A DNA stretch of 64,000 nucleotides. Source: Mycobacterium sp. 1081908.1. Lineage in GTDB: Bacteria; Actinomycetota; Actinomycetes; Mycobacteriales; Mycobacteriaceae. The notes under the pieces were generated by a model. That model had not been told where the DNA came from, searched no databases, and worked only from the letters and a program-made list of their open reading frames with translations. The translations under genes and the position numbers were made by a program. Within the stretch, counting starts at the first letter, position 1. Each line of letters begins with the position of its first letter. Below, in pieces: positions 48,888 to 57,130 of the stretch. The stretch lies in assembly GCF_001673535.1 (NCBI RefSeq), contig NZ_LZLY01000160.1, forward strand, positions 1 to 64,000, in the 5' to 3' direction.

Positions 48888-49838
48888 TTAGGCGAAGGCT
48901 TTGCGGTATTGATCCGGCGAGATGCCGATGCGCCGAATGAAGTTGCGCCGCATGGTTTCCGCGGTGCCGAAGCCGCACCGGGTGGCGATGGCGACGACGG
49001 TGTCGTCGGTCTCCTCGAGCTGGCGGCGCGCGGCCTCGGTGCGAATGCGCTCGACGTACTGGCCCGGCGCCTCACCGACCTCGTCGGTGAACACCCGGGT
49101 GAAATGGCGCGGGCTCATCGCCGCGCGGCGGGCCAGGTCGCCGATGCTGTGCTGACCGCCCGGTTCGGCCTCGATGGCCTCCTGCACCTCGCGGACCGAG
49201 GTGCGCCTGGCGCGCGGCATCCACACCGGCGCCGCGAATTGTGTCTGCCCGCCGGGGCGGCGCAAATACAGGACGAGCCAGCGGGCGACCGTCTGGGCGA
49301 CCTCGGTGCCGTGGTCGTCCTCGACCAGCGAGAGCGAAAGGTCGATGCCGGCGGTGACGCCCGCGGCCGTCCAGACCGTGTCCGAGCTGCGGACGAAGAT
49401 CGGGTCGGGATCGACGTCGACGGCGGGGAACTCGCGGGCCAGCCGTCCGGCGAACGCCCAGTGCGTGGTCACCCGCCGGCCGTCCAACAGCCCCGCTCCG
49501 GCGGCCAGGAACGCGCCGGTGCAGACGGTGACAACCCGGCGGGCGTTGCCGCTGACCCGCTTGATCCATCCGACCAGCTCGGGATCGGATCGCGCCGCGT
49601 CGACGCCGCCGCCGCCGGGCAGCACGACGGTGTCGAGCGGTTCGCTCGGTTCGGGCAGCGGCGTCGTGAGGAAGGCCAGGCCGGTGGCGGTGGTCACGGG
49701 CCTGCCGTCCACCGACGCCATGTCGACGTCGTACCCACCGTCGGTCAGCAGTGACGCCCCGGTGAACACGTCGTGGGGCCCGACGACGTCGAGCGCCTGA
49801 ACGCCGGGAAAGCCGACGATCACCACTCTGCGAGCCAT
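48888..49838 (-). CDS. GlxA-type AraC-family regulator with DJ-1 domain (Rv1931c-like)
   Basis: 316 aa. Residues about 1-170 are a DJ-1/PfpI-like domain (VVIVGFPGVQALDVVGPHDVF, VVTVCTGAFLAAGAGLLDGRRVTTHW), and residues about 215-316 an AraC double HTH (LARRAAMSPRHFTRVFTDEVGEAPGQYVERIRTEAARRQLEE and GFGTAETMRRNFIRRIGISPDQYRKAF). The domain pair is the GlxA architecture. The Mtb gene Rv1931c is shorter in annotation. It likely controls the DJ-1 enzyme gene next to it and may sense the same ligand. ATG 49838. Confidence 0.92.
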   Translation of the reverse strand: MARRVVIVGFPGVQALDVVGPHDVFTGASLLTDGGYDVDMASVDGRPVTTATGLAFLTTPLPEPSEPLDTVVLPGGGGVDAARSDPELVGWIKRVSGNARRVVTVCTGAFLAAGAGLLDGRRVTTHWAFAGRLAREFPAVDVDPDPIFVRSSDTVWTAAGVTAGIDLSLSLVEDDHGTEVAQTVARWLVLYLRRPGGQTQFAAPVWMPRARRTSVREVQEAIEAEPGGQHSIGDLARRAAMSPRHFTRVFTDEVGEAPGQYVERIRTEAARRQLEETDDTVVAIATRCGFGTAETMRRNFIRRIGISPDQYRKAFA

Positions 49839-49947
49839 GGATTCAGTCTCGGCCAGACCGGCCATGGCGTCTATGCCGCGTACCCCACGAATTAGGACAT
49901 GCGGACCTGACCCGAGGCCGCCGCACCGGCCTTGGCAGACTGTGCCC

Positions 49948-50442
49948 ATGGCACAGATAACCTTGCGTGGAAACCCGATCAACACCGTGGGCGAGCTTCC
50001 GGCCGTCGGATCCTCGGCCCCGGCCTTCAATTTGACCGGCACGGACTTGGGCGCGATCGGCAGCGACCAGTACAGCGGTAAGCCCGTGGTGCTGAACATC
50101 TTTCCGTCCATCGACACCCCGGTGTGCGCGACCAGCGTGAGGACCTTCAACGAGCGGGCGGCCGCGACCGGCGCGTCCGTGTTGTGTGTGTCGAACGATC
50201 TGCCGTTCGCGCAGGCGCGATTCTGCGGCGCGGAGGGCATCGAGAACGTCAAGACGGGCTCGGCGTTCCGGGACAACTTCGGCAAGGACTACGGCGTCAG
50301 CATCGTCGACGGCCCCATGGCCGGGCTGCTCGCGCGCGCGGTCGTCGTGATCGGCGCCGACGGCAACGTCGCCTACACCGAGCTGGTTCCGGAAATCGCG
50401 CAGGAGCCCGACTACGACGCGGCGCTGGCCGCGGTCGGCTGA
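49948..50442 (+). CDS. tpx: Thiol peroxidase
   Basis: 164 aa. Atypical 2-Cys peroxiredoxin that reduces hydrogen and alkyl peroxides with thioredoxin. Peroxidatic Cys60 in SIDTPVCATSVRTFN, resolving Cys93 in ARFCGAEG and the extra Cys80, as in the Mtb enzyme. The start MAQITLRGNPINTVGELP is characteristic. ATG 49948. It is divergent from the GlxA-type regulator, with 109 bases between. Mtb counterpart Rv1932. Confidence 0.97.
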   Translation: MAQITLRGNPINTVGELPAVGSSAPAFNLTGTDLGAIGSDQYSGKPVVLNIFPSIDTPVCATSVRTFNERAAATGASVLCVSNDLPFAQARFCGAEGIENVKTGSAFRDNFGKDYGVSIVDGPMAGLLARAVVVIGADGNVAYTELVPEIAQEPDYDAALAAVG

Positions 50443-50522
50443 CGCCGGCCGTTTGCAGCGCGATACGACTCGCCGCCCTGAGCTGTCGTATCGCCGTCGT
50501 CGCGTGTTAGCCTGCCAAGGCG

Positions 50523-50837
50523 ATGACGAGAATCAGCGACCACCACACCCGGTTTGCGGCGGCCATGCTCGTACCCGTGGTCCTGCTGGCCGCGTGTCAC
50601 GCGAAGTCGACCGTCAAGCCCGACGGCGCGGCGCAATCCGTCGTCGACGTCGTCTCCAGCCAGACCGGCTTTCACCCCAACGACGTGCACTGTCCGTCGG
50701 GCGTCGAGGCCAAGGTCGGCCAGGAGTTCGACTGTCACTTCACCGGCCCGGAGGGTAAGCCGTACACCGCGCACATGCGCATCACCAAGGTCGACGGTGA
50801 ACGGGTCGAGTTCGACGTCAGAAGCCGTCCGTCGTAA
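50523..50837 (+). CDS. DUF4333 lipoprotein
   Basis: 104 aa, ATG 50523. Signal with lipobox VVLLAAC (Cys about residue 25), then a DUF4333 domain: AAQSVVDVVSSQTGFHPNDVHCPSGVEAKVGQEFDCHFTGPEGKPY with the conserved Cys pair (VHCPSG and FDCHF). These are small mycobacterial envelope lipoproteins of unknown function. It follows tpx by 80 bases, so independent expression is possible. Confidence 0.85.
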   Translation: MTRISDHHTRFAAAMLVPVVLLAACHAKSTVKPDGAAQSVVDVVSSQTGFHPNDVHCPSGVEAKVGQEFDCHFTGPEGKPYTAHMRITKVDGERVEFDVRSRPS

Positions 50838-50861
50838 CCGGTCCCAGTCGATCGGCAGCCA

Positions 50862-51239
50862 TCAGCCGCGGGGGTCGATCAGGTCACGGAAGCTCGCCGC
50901 GGGATAGACCGAGGCCCCCAACGCCGTGACGCGCTCAGTCAGGCCCTTGTCCGACGTCACTACCCGAATCTGCTCGGGCCGGGCGCCGGCCTGCACCAGC
51001 CGGACGATCTGGTCGTCGGCCGAGTTCGCCGCCGCCTTCGGGGCGTGGGCAACCTTGATCACCGATGAGGTGATGGCGGTCGCCGGCGGTCGCTCGAACA
51101 CCACGGTCACGTCCTCTCCCTGGACCGATGCCCATCGGTCGAGCCTGTCCACCAGCGTGACCATGGCCGCGCCGCGGTCCTTCCACCAACCGTCGGGCCG
51201 GCTCCCGATCACGTTCATGCCGTCGACGATCCATCGCAC
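50862..51239 (-). CDS. NYN-domain (YacP-like) putative RNase
   Basis: 125 aa from GTG 51239 (VRWIVDGMNVIG); GTG 51245 also possible. NYN/PIN-like: DGMNVIGSRPDGWWKDR with the conserved Asp, EDVTVVFERPP, ADDQIVRLVQAG and VVTSDKGLTERV with more acidic residues of a metal site. Probably an RNA nuclease; YacP-family members act on mRNA. Divergent region to the next gene contains no regulatory motif I can see. Confidence 0.83.
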   Translation of the reverse strand: MRWIVDGMNVIGSRPDGWWKDRGAAMVTLVDRLDRWASVQGEDVTVVFERPPATAITSSVIKVAHAPKAAANSADDQIVRLVQAGARPEQIRVVTSDKGLTERVTALGASVYPAASFRDLIDPRG

Positions 51240-51406
51240 AGACACACGGTAGGGCACCGCGCCATTCGCGCGCCGCGTGTGAGTCCTGGTACACGCGAAA
51301 GCCGTCAGCGCGCACTAATTCCCGACTGCCCGCCGGGAAGGCGCGGCAATGGTATTAACTACGGGCACCGGTATCAGTTTTCTCCAGTCGACGATGGGAA
51401 ACGACA

Positions 51407-52591
51407 ATGACGTCGCTAGCCGACACGGACGATCGGGTGGTTTCGCTGGCCCGGGGCATGCGGGACCTCGTGCGGGCCGAAGCCGCCGAGTCCGAGCGGG
51501 CGCGCACGCTCACCCCGGCGATCGTCGACGAGATGTGGGCCAGCGGGCTGATGTCCGCGTTCAACCCCGTCGAGGCCGGCGGGGTCGAGCCGTCGTTCGC
51601 CGCGATGATCGAAACCTGGATCGAAATGGGTTGGCAGGACGGGTCGTTCGGGTGGATCGGCATCGCCAACCTGCCGTCGTCCTTCGCCGCGGCGGCGTAC
51701 CTGCCCGACGAGGGTTTCGCCGAGGTGTTCACCGCCCACGACAACCACGTCACCCTGGGCGGCCAGTTCTTTCCCAACGGGCAGGGGACCGTGGTCGACG
51801 GCGGCTACACCGTGACCGGGTCGTGGAACTTCGGCTCGGGCATCGGCCATTCGCAATACGTCGCGGCCGGGTTTTTTCCGATGGACAACGGCGAGATGCG
51901 TTGGATCAGTGAGGGCTTCCCCGAGATGCGCGTCGCCGTCATCCCATGCGACCAGATCAGCTTCGACGACGGCTGGTACGTGCAGGGGCTCAAGGGAACC
52001 GGCTCGTATGACTACAGCGCCCAGGACGTGTTCGTGCCCGACAGCCGCACCTTCGAGCTGTTCGTCCGGCAGCCGTACCGCGGCACCTCGCCGGCCACGC
52101 GCATGGGGCTGATGCCCGTGACGGCCGCCGGTCACGCGTCGTGGGCGCTGGGGGTGTCCAAGAGCATGCTCGACGACGTCCAGGAGCTGGCCGCCACGAA
52201 GTTCCGGATGAGCGACATGGCGTCGCTGGCCAGCCGCCCGACGTTCCAGAAGGGGCTGGCGCACCACCGGCCGACCTGGCGCGCCGCCCGCCTGCTGGTG
52301 CTCGACGCCTTCACCACCGCCGAGGCCGCCGTCGCGGCGGGCGACGACCTGACGCCGGCCCTGCGGGCCGACATGCGGGTGGCCGCCGTCTACGCGACCG
52401 ACACGGCCCGAAACTGCGCCGAGTGGGCGCATCTGGTGGCCGGCACCAGCTCGATCCGCGAGGGCAGCCGCCTGGAGCGCGCCTTCCGCGACATCTACAC
52501 CGGAACCCAGCACGCCTTCATCAGCGAGAAGGTGGCCATCGACGTGGCGCAGATCTGGCTGGGCATCATCGAAGACCAGCCGGGGCTGTAA
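51407..52591 (+). CDS. Acyl-CoA-dehydrogenase-like flavin monooxygenase (group D, HsaA-like)
   Basis: 394 aa, ATG 51407. Acyl-CoA dehydrogenase fold, type 2: MWASGLMSAFNPVEAGGVEPSFAAMIETWIEMGWQDGSFGW, FPNGQGTVVDGGYTVTGSWNFGSGIGHS, GLKGTGSYDYSAQDVFVP, and an end helix HLVAGTSSIREGSRLERAFRDIYTGTQHAF. The GTGSYD motif and the lack of the acyl-CoA dehydrogenase catalytic Glu at its usual place fit the FMN-dependent monooxygenases (HsaA, HpaB, DszC). It precedes the papA-like locus by about 200 bases. A role in modifying the acyl-lipid precursors is speculative. Confidence 0.87.
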   Translation: MTSLADTDDRVVSLARGMRDLVRAEAAESERARTLTPAIVDEMWASGLMSAFNPVEAGGVEPSFAAMIETWIEMGWQDGSFGWIGIANLPSSFAAAAYLPDEGFAEVFTAHDNHVTLGGQFFPNGQGTVVDGGYTVTGSWNFGSGIGHSQYVAAGFFPMDNGEMRWISEGFPEMRVAVIPCDQISFDDGWYVQGLKGTGSYDYSAQDVFVPDSRTFELFVRQPYRGTSPATRMGLMPVTAAGHASWALGVSKSMLDDVQELAATKFRMSDMASLASRPTFQKGLAHHRPTWRAARLLVLDAFTTAEAAVAAGDDLTPALRADMRVAAVYATDTARNCAEWAHLVAGTSSIREGSRLERAFRDIYTGTQHAFISEKVAIDVAQIWLGIIEDQPGL

Positions 52592-52603
52592 CTCCCGCCC
52601 TGC

Positions 52604-52690
52604 GCACAATGCGCAAAAGCACGTAATCGTCGCTTATTTCGACTATCGCCCACAAGAGCGACAGGGGCTTCGCCGCGCCGTAAGTTCGGT
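52604..52690 (+). repeat. Element A, first copy of an 87-bp repeated regulatory element
   Basis: It begins GCACAATGCGCAAAAGC and ends TAAGTTCGGT. A hand alignment, ungapped, gives 68/87 identical with 56994-57080. The first part includes TGCGCA-CAA-TGCGCA (52601-52615). It lies 110-195 bases upstream of the papA-like gene. The 17-bp core recurs near 62374. Confidence 0.8.
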
Positions 52691-52798
52691 TTCAGCAAAC
52701 AACCGAATACGCCGCACGAACGCAGCGCATTAACCCAATTTGCCTTAGCGCGAATGGAATTCGCGCGGAATCTGCGGCATCACAAGGGGACGGGGAAA

Positions 52799-54256
52799 AT
52801 GGTCACACTCGGCAGCATCAACGGATGGCAGCCCGGCGACGGCTCGGTTATCACGTGGACGGCTTCGGCCGCGGCGCGGGCGGCGGCCCGCAATGCGCGG
52901 CGCAGCGAGCTGGCACCGACTTACCAGCGGCGTCGCCACCTCCGTGCGGCATACGACGCCAAAGCGATGGGCGTCCGGCTGCCCCGGCTGATGGTGGTGG
53001 CCTGGGACATGCCGGGCGTCTGCGACGCCAGAGCGATGACGGAAACGATCAACGCCCACGTCCGTCGTCACGACGCCTACCACGATTGGTTCGAATTCCA
53101 GGACGGCCGTTTCGTCCGCCGGACGATCGACGACCCCGACGTCATCGACCTGGTGCCGACCGACTTCGGGCACATGGGCGCCGAGCAAATACGCGAACAC
53201 GCCCTGATGACCACGCCGGAAACGCTTGAGTGGGACTGCTTCACGTTCGGCATCGTCCAGCACGCCGACTACTTCACGTTCTACGCCAGCATCGACCACC
53301 TCCACATCGACGGCATGTCCGCCGGCCTGATCTTCTTCGACGTCAACCTGATGTACGAGCAGCTGTCCCAGGGCGGCGCCGAACCCGTTGAACCGCCCGT
53401 CCTTCCGGGGATCGCAAGCTACCGCAGCTACGCCGCGCGGCAGCGCGAGCAAGTGGCGAGCCTGACCGCGTCCTCTCCGGGAATCCGGGGCTGGATCGAC
53501 TTCGCGCGCGACACCGGCGGCGACTGGCCGAGCTTCCCGCTTCCGGTCGGCGACACCGTGGCCGGCAGCAAGGGTGCGTTCCTGACGGTCGACCTGCTGG
53601 ACGCCGCCGCGACGGAGTCCTTCGAGATCGCCTGCGACGCAGCCGGAGCCCGGTTCAGCGGAGGAGTGCTGGCGTGCGCGGCCCTGGCCGAGCACGAATT
53701 CACCGGCACCGAGACCTACCACGGTTTCACCGCCTACGACACGCGGACGCCGGGCGTCGACTCGATGACCGTGGGTTGGTTCGCCAACCTAGTTCCGATC
53801 ACCGTGCCGATCGGCGCGGCCACGTTCGACGAGGCGGCGCGGGCGGCCCAGAAGTCATACGACGACGCCAAGCAACTCGCACAGGTGCCGGTCGAACGGG
53901 CGCTCGAGCTGGCGGGCCCGCTGGGGATGGCGGCGCCCACGGCGCGGGCAATGATGGTGTCGTTCATGGACTTTCGCAAGATTCCCGCGGCCACCCTGTT
54001 CGAGCAGACCAACTTCGGAACCTACGCCGACAGCCTGTCGCACGGCGGAATCAACCTGTGGATCAACCGCCAGACCGACAAGACCACGGCGACGATTTCC
54101 TTCCCGGACAACGCGACGGCCCGCAAGTCGGTGCATCGCTACCTCGCGGCGTTGACCCAGGCGTTCGCGTACGCGGTCAACACCACCTCGGATTGGGTGG
54201 ACGCCGTTGCCGAGCACGCGAATTCGAATCACGGCATCCCGGTCATCAGCCTCTGA
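52799..54256 (+). CDS. PapA-type acyltransferase (condensation superfamily)
   Basis: 485 aa, ATG 52799 after AAGGGGA, giving the PapA-like N terminus MVTLGSINGWQPGDGSVITW. The catalytic motif HxxxDG is SIDHLHIDGMSAGL at residues about 165-178; GWFANLVPITVPIG and the final MDFRKIP...NFGTYADSLSHGG belong to the PapA family, including the second structural motif with Asp-Phe-Arg. Mtb PapA proteins transfer polyketide or fatty acyl chains to trehalose or phthiocerol. No polyketide synthase lies here. It starts the acyltransferase-MmpL locus, behind element A. Confidence 0.9.
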   Translation: MVTLGSINGWQPGDGSVITWTASAAARAAARNARRSELAPTYQRRRHLRAAYDAKAMGVRLPRLMVVAWDMPGVCDARAMTETINAHVRRHDAYHDWFEFQDGRFVRRTIDDPDVIDLVPTDFGHMGAEQIREHALMTTPETLEWDCFTFGIVQHADYFTFYASIDHLHIDGMSAGLIFFDVNLMYEQLSQGGAEPVEPPVLPGIASYRSYAARQREQVASLTASSPGIRGWIDFARDTGGDWPSFPLPVGDTVAGSKGAFLTVDLLDAAATESFEIACDAAGARFSGGVLACAALAEHEFTGTETYHGFTAYDTRTPGVDSMTVGWFANLVPITVPIGAATFDEAARAAQKSYDDAKQLAQVPVERALELAGPLGMAAPTARAMMVSFMDFRKIPAATLFEQTNFGTYADSLSHGGINLWINRQTDKTTATISFPDNATARKSVHRYLAALTQAFAYAVNTTSDWVDAVAEHANSNHGIPVISL

Positions 54257-54288
54257 CCCAACCACTGACCAAGAAAGGACCGACCCAA

Positions 54289-55641
54289 ATGAGCAACGTA
54301 CTCGATCTGTTCGACCAAACCGTCTTCCGCTTCGAGGAGGCGACCAACGTCACCAGCGTGGGCCAGTGCGTGTGGGTGTACAACCGCGCCGTCGACCTCG
54401 ATGGCCTGCGCCGGTTCCACCGTCACCTGCAGCGGGGACGGCTGTCGCGCCGCATCGAACGTTCGGCCCTGCCGTTCGGCCGTCACCGCTGGGTGTCGCC
54501 CAGCGACGAGTCCGAGCTCGAGGTCGTCGCGACGCCGCGGCCCCGCGAAGAATTCGACGCCTGGCTGCGCGAGCAGGCCGCCACGCCGCTGGACGCCGAG
54601 CGCGGGCCCGGCTGGCACCTCGCGGTGCTCCCGTTCACCGACGGCGGCGCCGGCGTGAGCCTGGTCGCCCTGCACAGCCTCGCCGACGGCATGGCGGGTT
54701 GCCTCGCGGTGGTGGAGGCGGCCTGCGGCTACGACAGCGCCATCGACTGGCCCGCCGCGGGGTCGCGGCGGCGGTGGCGGGCCCTGCGCGAGGACGCCCG
54801 CCAAGCCGCCCGCGACCTCCCGAGCGTCGGGCGCGCCGTGGTCGCGGCGGCGGCCGCGGCACGACTTACGCGGCGAAACCGCGACGGCGCCGCACCGGAC
54901 GCGCCGCGGCCCACCGGCGCGGACCGGCCGATCACCATCCCGACCGCCACGATCTTCCTCGACGCCGACGAGTGGGACGCCCGCGCGGAAGCGCTCGGCG
55001 GCACCAGCAACGCGCTGCTCGCGGGCGTTGCGGCCCGGCTCGCCCTGCGGGTGGGACGCGTCGGCGCGGACGGCTCGGTCACCGTGTCGATACCCGTCAG
55101 CGAGCGCATCGCCGACGACACCCGCGCCAACGCCGTCGGCAACGTCGACGTCGCGGTCGACCCCGCACCCGCGTCGACGGACCTGCGCCAGATCCGCGCG
55201 GCCATCAAGCGGGCGCTGATCGAGCGCCACGACGTGCCCGACGAGCGGGAGGCGCTGCTGCCCCTCGTTCCGCTGCTGCCCAAGCGGCTCGCCAAGCGAT
55301 GCCTCGGGGTTGCCACCGGCACGGCGGCCGGTGTCGTCTCGTCCAACCTCGGTGCCGCCCCGGCGGCCGTCAACCGGCCGGACGGCACGGACGCCGACTA
55401 CGTCTCGGTGACGTCCCTTTACCCGGGCATGACCGAGGCGACGCTGCATCGCGTCGGGGGAGTGCTGGCGCTCCTGTCGGCGCGGGTGAACGGACAGGTC
55501 TTCGTCTCGGTGCAGGCGTATCAGCCGGGGCGACCCAACTCGAAGGACCTGCTGCGCCAAACCCTTTCGAGCGTTTTGGACGAATTCTCGCTGCACACCA
55601 TCGACGGCTGGTCGCGTCCCCTTGCCGCCCAAGCGATTTAG
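54289..55641 (+). CDS. Condensation-superfamily (wax ester synthase/DGAT-like) acyltransferase, tandem copy 1
   Basis: 450 aa, ATG 54289. N-terminal LDLFDQTVFRFEEATNVTSVGQCVWVYNRAVDLDGLRRF, the catalytic HSLADG (HxxxDG) at about residue 130, DEWDARAEALGGTSNALLAG and a C-terminal FVSVQAYQPGRPNSKDLLRQ. It differs from PapA in lacking the trehalose-type end and looks like WS/DGAT or the glycolipid acyltransferases. The copy at 55661 is its close paralogue (most positions identical). 32 bases after papA. Confidence 0.87.
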   Translation: MSNVLDLFDQTVFRFEEATNVTSVGQCVWVYNRAVDLDGLRRFHRHLQRGRLSRRIERSALPFGRHRWVSPSDESELEVVATPRPREEFDAWLREQAATPLDAERGPGWHLAVLPFTDGGAGVSLVALHSLADGMAGCLAVVEAACGYDSAIDWPAAGSRRRWRALREDARQAARDLPSVGRAVVAAAAAARLTRRNRDGAAPDAPRPTGADRPITIPTATIFLDADEWDARAEALGGTSNALLAGVAARLALRVGRVGADGSVTVSIPVSERIADDTRANAVGNVDVAVDPAPASTDLRQIRAAIKRALIERHDVPDEREALLPLVPLLPKRLAKRCLGVATGTAAGVVSSNLGAAPAAVNRPDGTDADYVSVTSLYPGMTEATLHRVGGVLALLSARVNGQVFVSVQAYQPGRPNSKDLLRQTLSSVLDEFSLHTIDGWSRPLAAQAI

Positions 55642-55660
55642 AACCCAAGGAGTTCAGAAA

Positions 55661-57073
55661 ATGGACAACACACTCGACCTGTTCGACCAGACCTTCTCCA
55701 GCCTGGAGCGGGCCACCGGAGTTCTCGGCCTGCTGCAGTGCGTCTGGGTGTACGACCGGGGAATCGACATCGACGGCCTGCGGCGGTTTCACCGGAAGCT
55801 GCTGCGGGGACGGCTGTCGCGGCGCATCGAACGATCGGCCCTGCCGTTCGGCCGCGATCGCTGGGTCTCGAGCAGCGGCCGGTCCCGGCTGGAGATCGTC
55901 GCGACGCCAAGGCCGCGCGACGAGTTCGACGGCTGGCTGCGCGAGCAGGCGGCCACGCCGCTGGACGCCGAGCGCGGGCCCGAGTGGCACCTCGCGATGC
56001 TGCCGTTCACCGACGGCGGCGCGGGCATCAGCTTGGTCATCCCGCACGCCCTCACCGACGGCATCGGGCTGTGCGATGCGTTGGCGGACGCGGCTGCCGG
56101 CCGGGCTGACCCGGTCAGCTGGCCCCCCGCGGCCTCGCGCCGGCTGTGGCAGGCGCTGCGCGAGGACGCCCGCCAAACCGCGCGCGACATCCCGGGTATC
56201 GGCCGGGCCCTGGCCGGCGTGGCGCGACAGGCGCGCGCCGGATCCGCTCAGGCCGGGCCGCCGCGGGCGCCCTCCGCCGCCGCGGACCAACCCGTCACGC
56301 TCCCAACGGAAACGGTGTTCGTCGACGCCGGCGAGTGGGACGCCCGCGCCGAGGCGCTCGGCGGGACCAGCAACACCCTGCTCGCCGGGCTGGCCGCCCG
56401 GCTGGCCGAGCGGGCGGGACGCGTCACCACCGACGGCCGGGTCACCCTGGCGATACCCGTCAACGAGCGCACCGCGGGCGACACCCGCGCCAACGCCGTC
56501 GCCAACGCCGACATCACCGTGGACCCCGCGCCCGCGGCGAGCGACCTGCGTGCGATCCGGGCCGCGACCAAGCGCGCGCTGACGCGGCTGCGGGACACAC
56601 CCGACCGGCGGCGCGAACTGCTGCCCCTCGTTCCGCTGATGCCGCGGCGGCTGATCAGGCGCATCGTCGGCGTGGCGGCCGGGAGTCCCACGGCCGTCGT
56701 CGCATCCAACATCGGCGACCTCAAGCCGGGCGTGTGCCGCCCGGACGGCGCGGACGCCGACCACTTCGCCATCAAGGCCCCCCACCCGGACGCGACCACG
56801 GCCGTCATGGACCGGTTCGGCGGGATGCTGTCGCTGGCCTCGGGACGGGCGAACGGACAGGTTTTCGTCTCGGTCGTCGCGTATCAGCCGGGCCGCCCCA
56901 ACTCCAATGAAGGCTTGCGCCGGGACCTTTCGGCCGCGCTGAGCGACTTCTCGCTTGACGCCACGATCGGCTTTGCGTGCCCCGGGCCGGCGAGCACAAC
57001 GCGCAAAAGCGTGGAATCGCGGCTAATTCCGACTATCGCCGACAAGCGAGACGCGGCCGCCGCGGCGTCATAA
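55661..57073 (+). CDS. Condensation-superfamily acyltransferase, tandem copy 2, with repeat-derived C terminus
   Basis: 470 aa, ATG 55661 after AAGGAG. Same architecture as copy 1, catalytic HALTDG at about residue 130. About 20 extra residues at the end (ASTTRKSVESRLIPTIADKR) are encoded by element B, the second copy of the 87-bp repeat, so the coding region runs into a promoter element. Copy 1 ends at AAQAI without this tail. Probably duplicated together with its neighbouring control element. Precedes mmpL by 57 bases. Confidence 0.87.
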   Translation: MDNTLDLFDQTFSSLERATGVLGLLQCVWVYDRGIDIDGLRRFHRKLLRGRLSRRIERSALPFGRDRWVSSSGRSRLEIVATPRPRDEFDGWLREQAATPLDAERGPEWHLAMLPFTDGGAGISLVIPHALTDGIGLCDALADAAAGRADPVSWPPAASRRLWQALREDARQTARDIPGIGRALAGVARQARAGSAQAGPPRAPSAAADQPVTLPTETVFVDAGEWDARAEALGGTSNTLLAGLAARLAERAGRVTTDGRVTLAIPVNERTAGDTRANAVANADITVDPAPAASDLRAIRAATKRALTRLRDTPDRRRELLPLVPLMPRRLIRRIVGVAAGSPTAVVASNIGDLKPGVCRPDGADADHFAIKAPHPDATTAVMDRFGGMLSLASGRANGQVFVSVVAYQPGRPNSNEGLRRDLSAALSDFSLDATIGFACPGPASTTRKSVESRLIPTIADKRDAAAAAS

Positions 57074-57080
57074 GTTCGGT
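56994..57080 (+). repeat. Element B, second copy of the 87-bp repeat, upstream of mmpL
   Basis: Begins GCACAACGCGCAAAAGC and ends TAAGTTCGGT. Same length as element A and 68/87 identical by hand count. It overlaps the last codons of the upstream acyltransferase gene and ends 50 bases before the mmpL ATG, where a promoter is expected. Confidence 0.8.
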
Positions 57081-57130
57081 GTAACCGGCGCGAAAGTCAT
57101 TGCCGCGCACGACGATGAGGGGTATCCACG

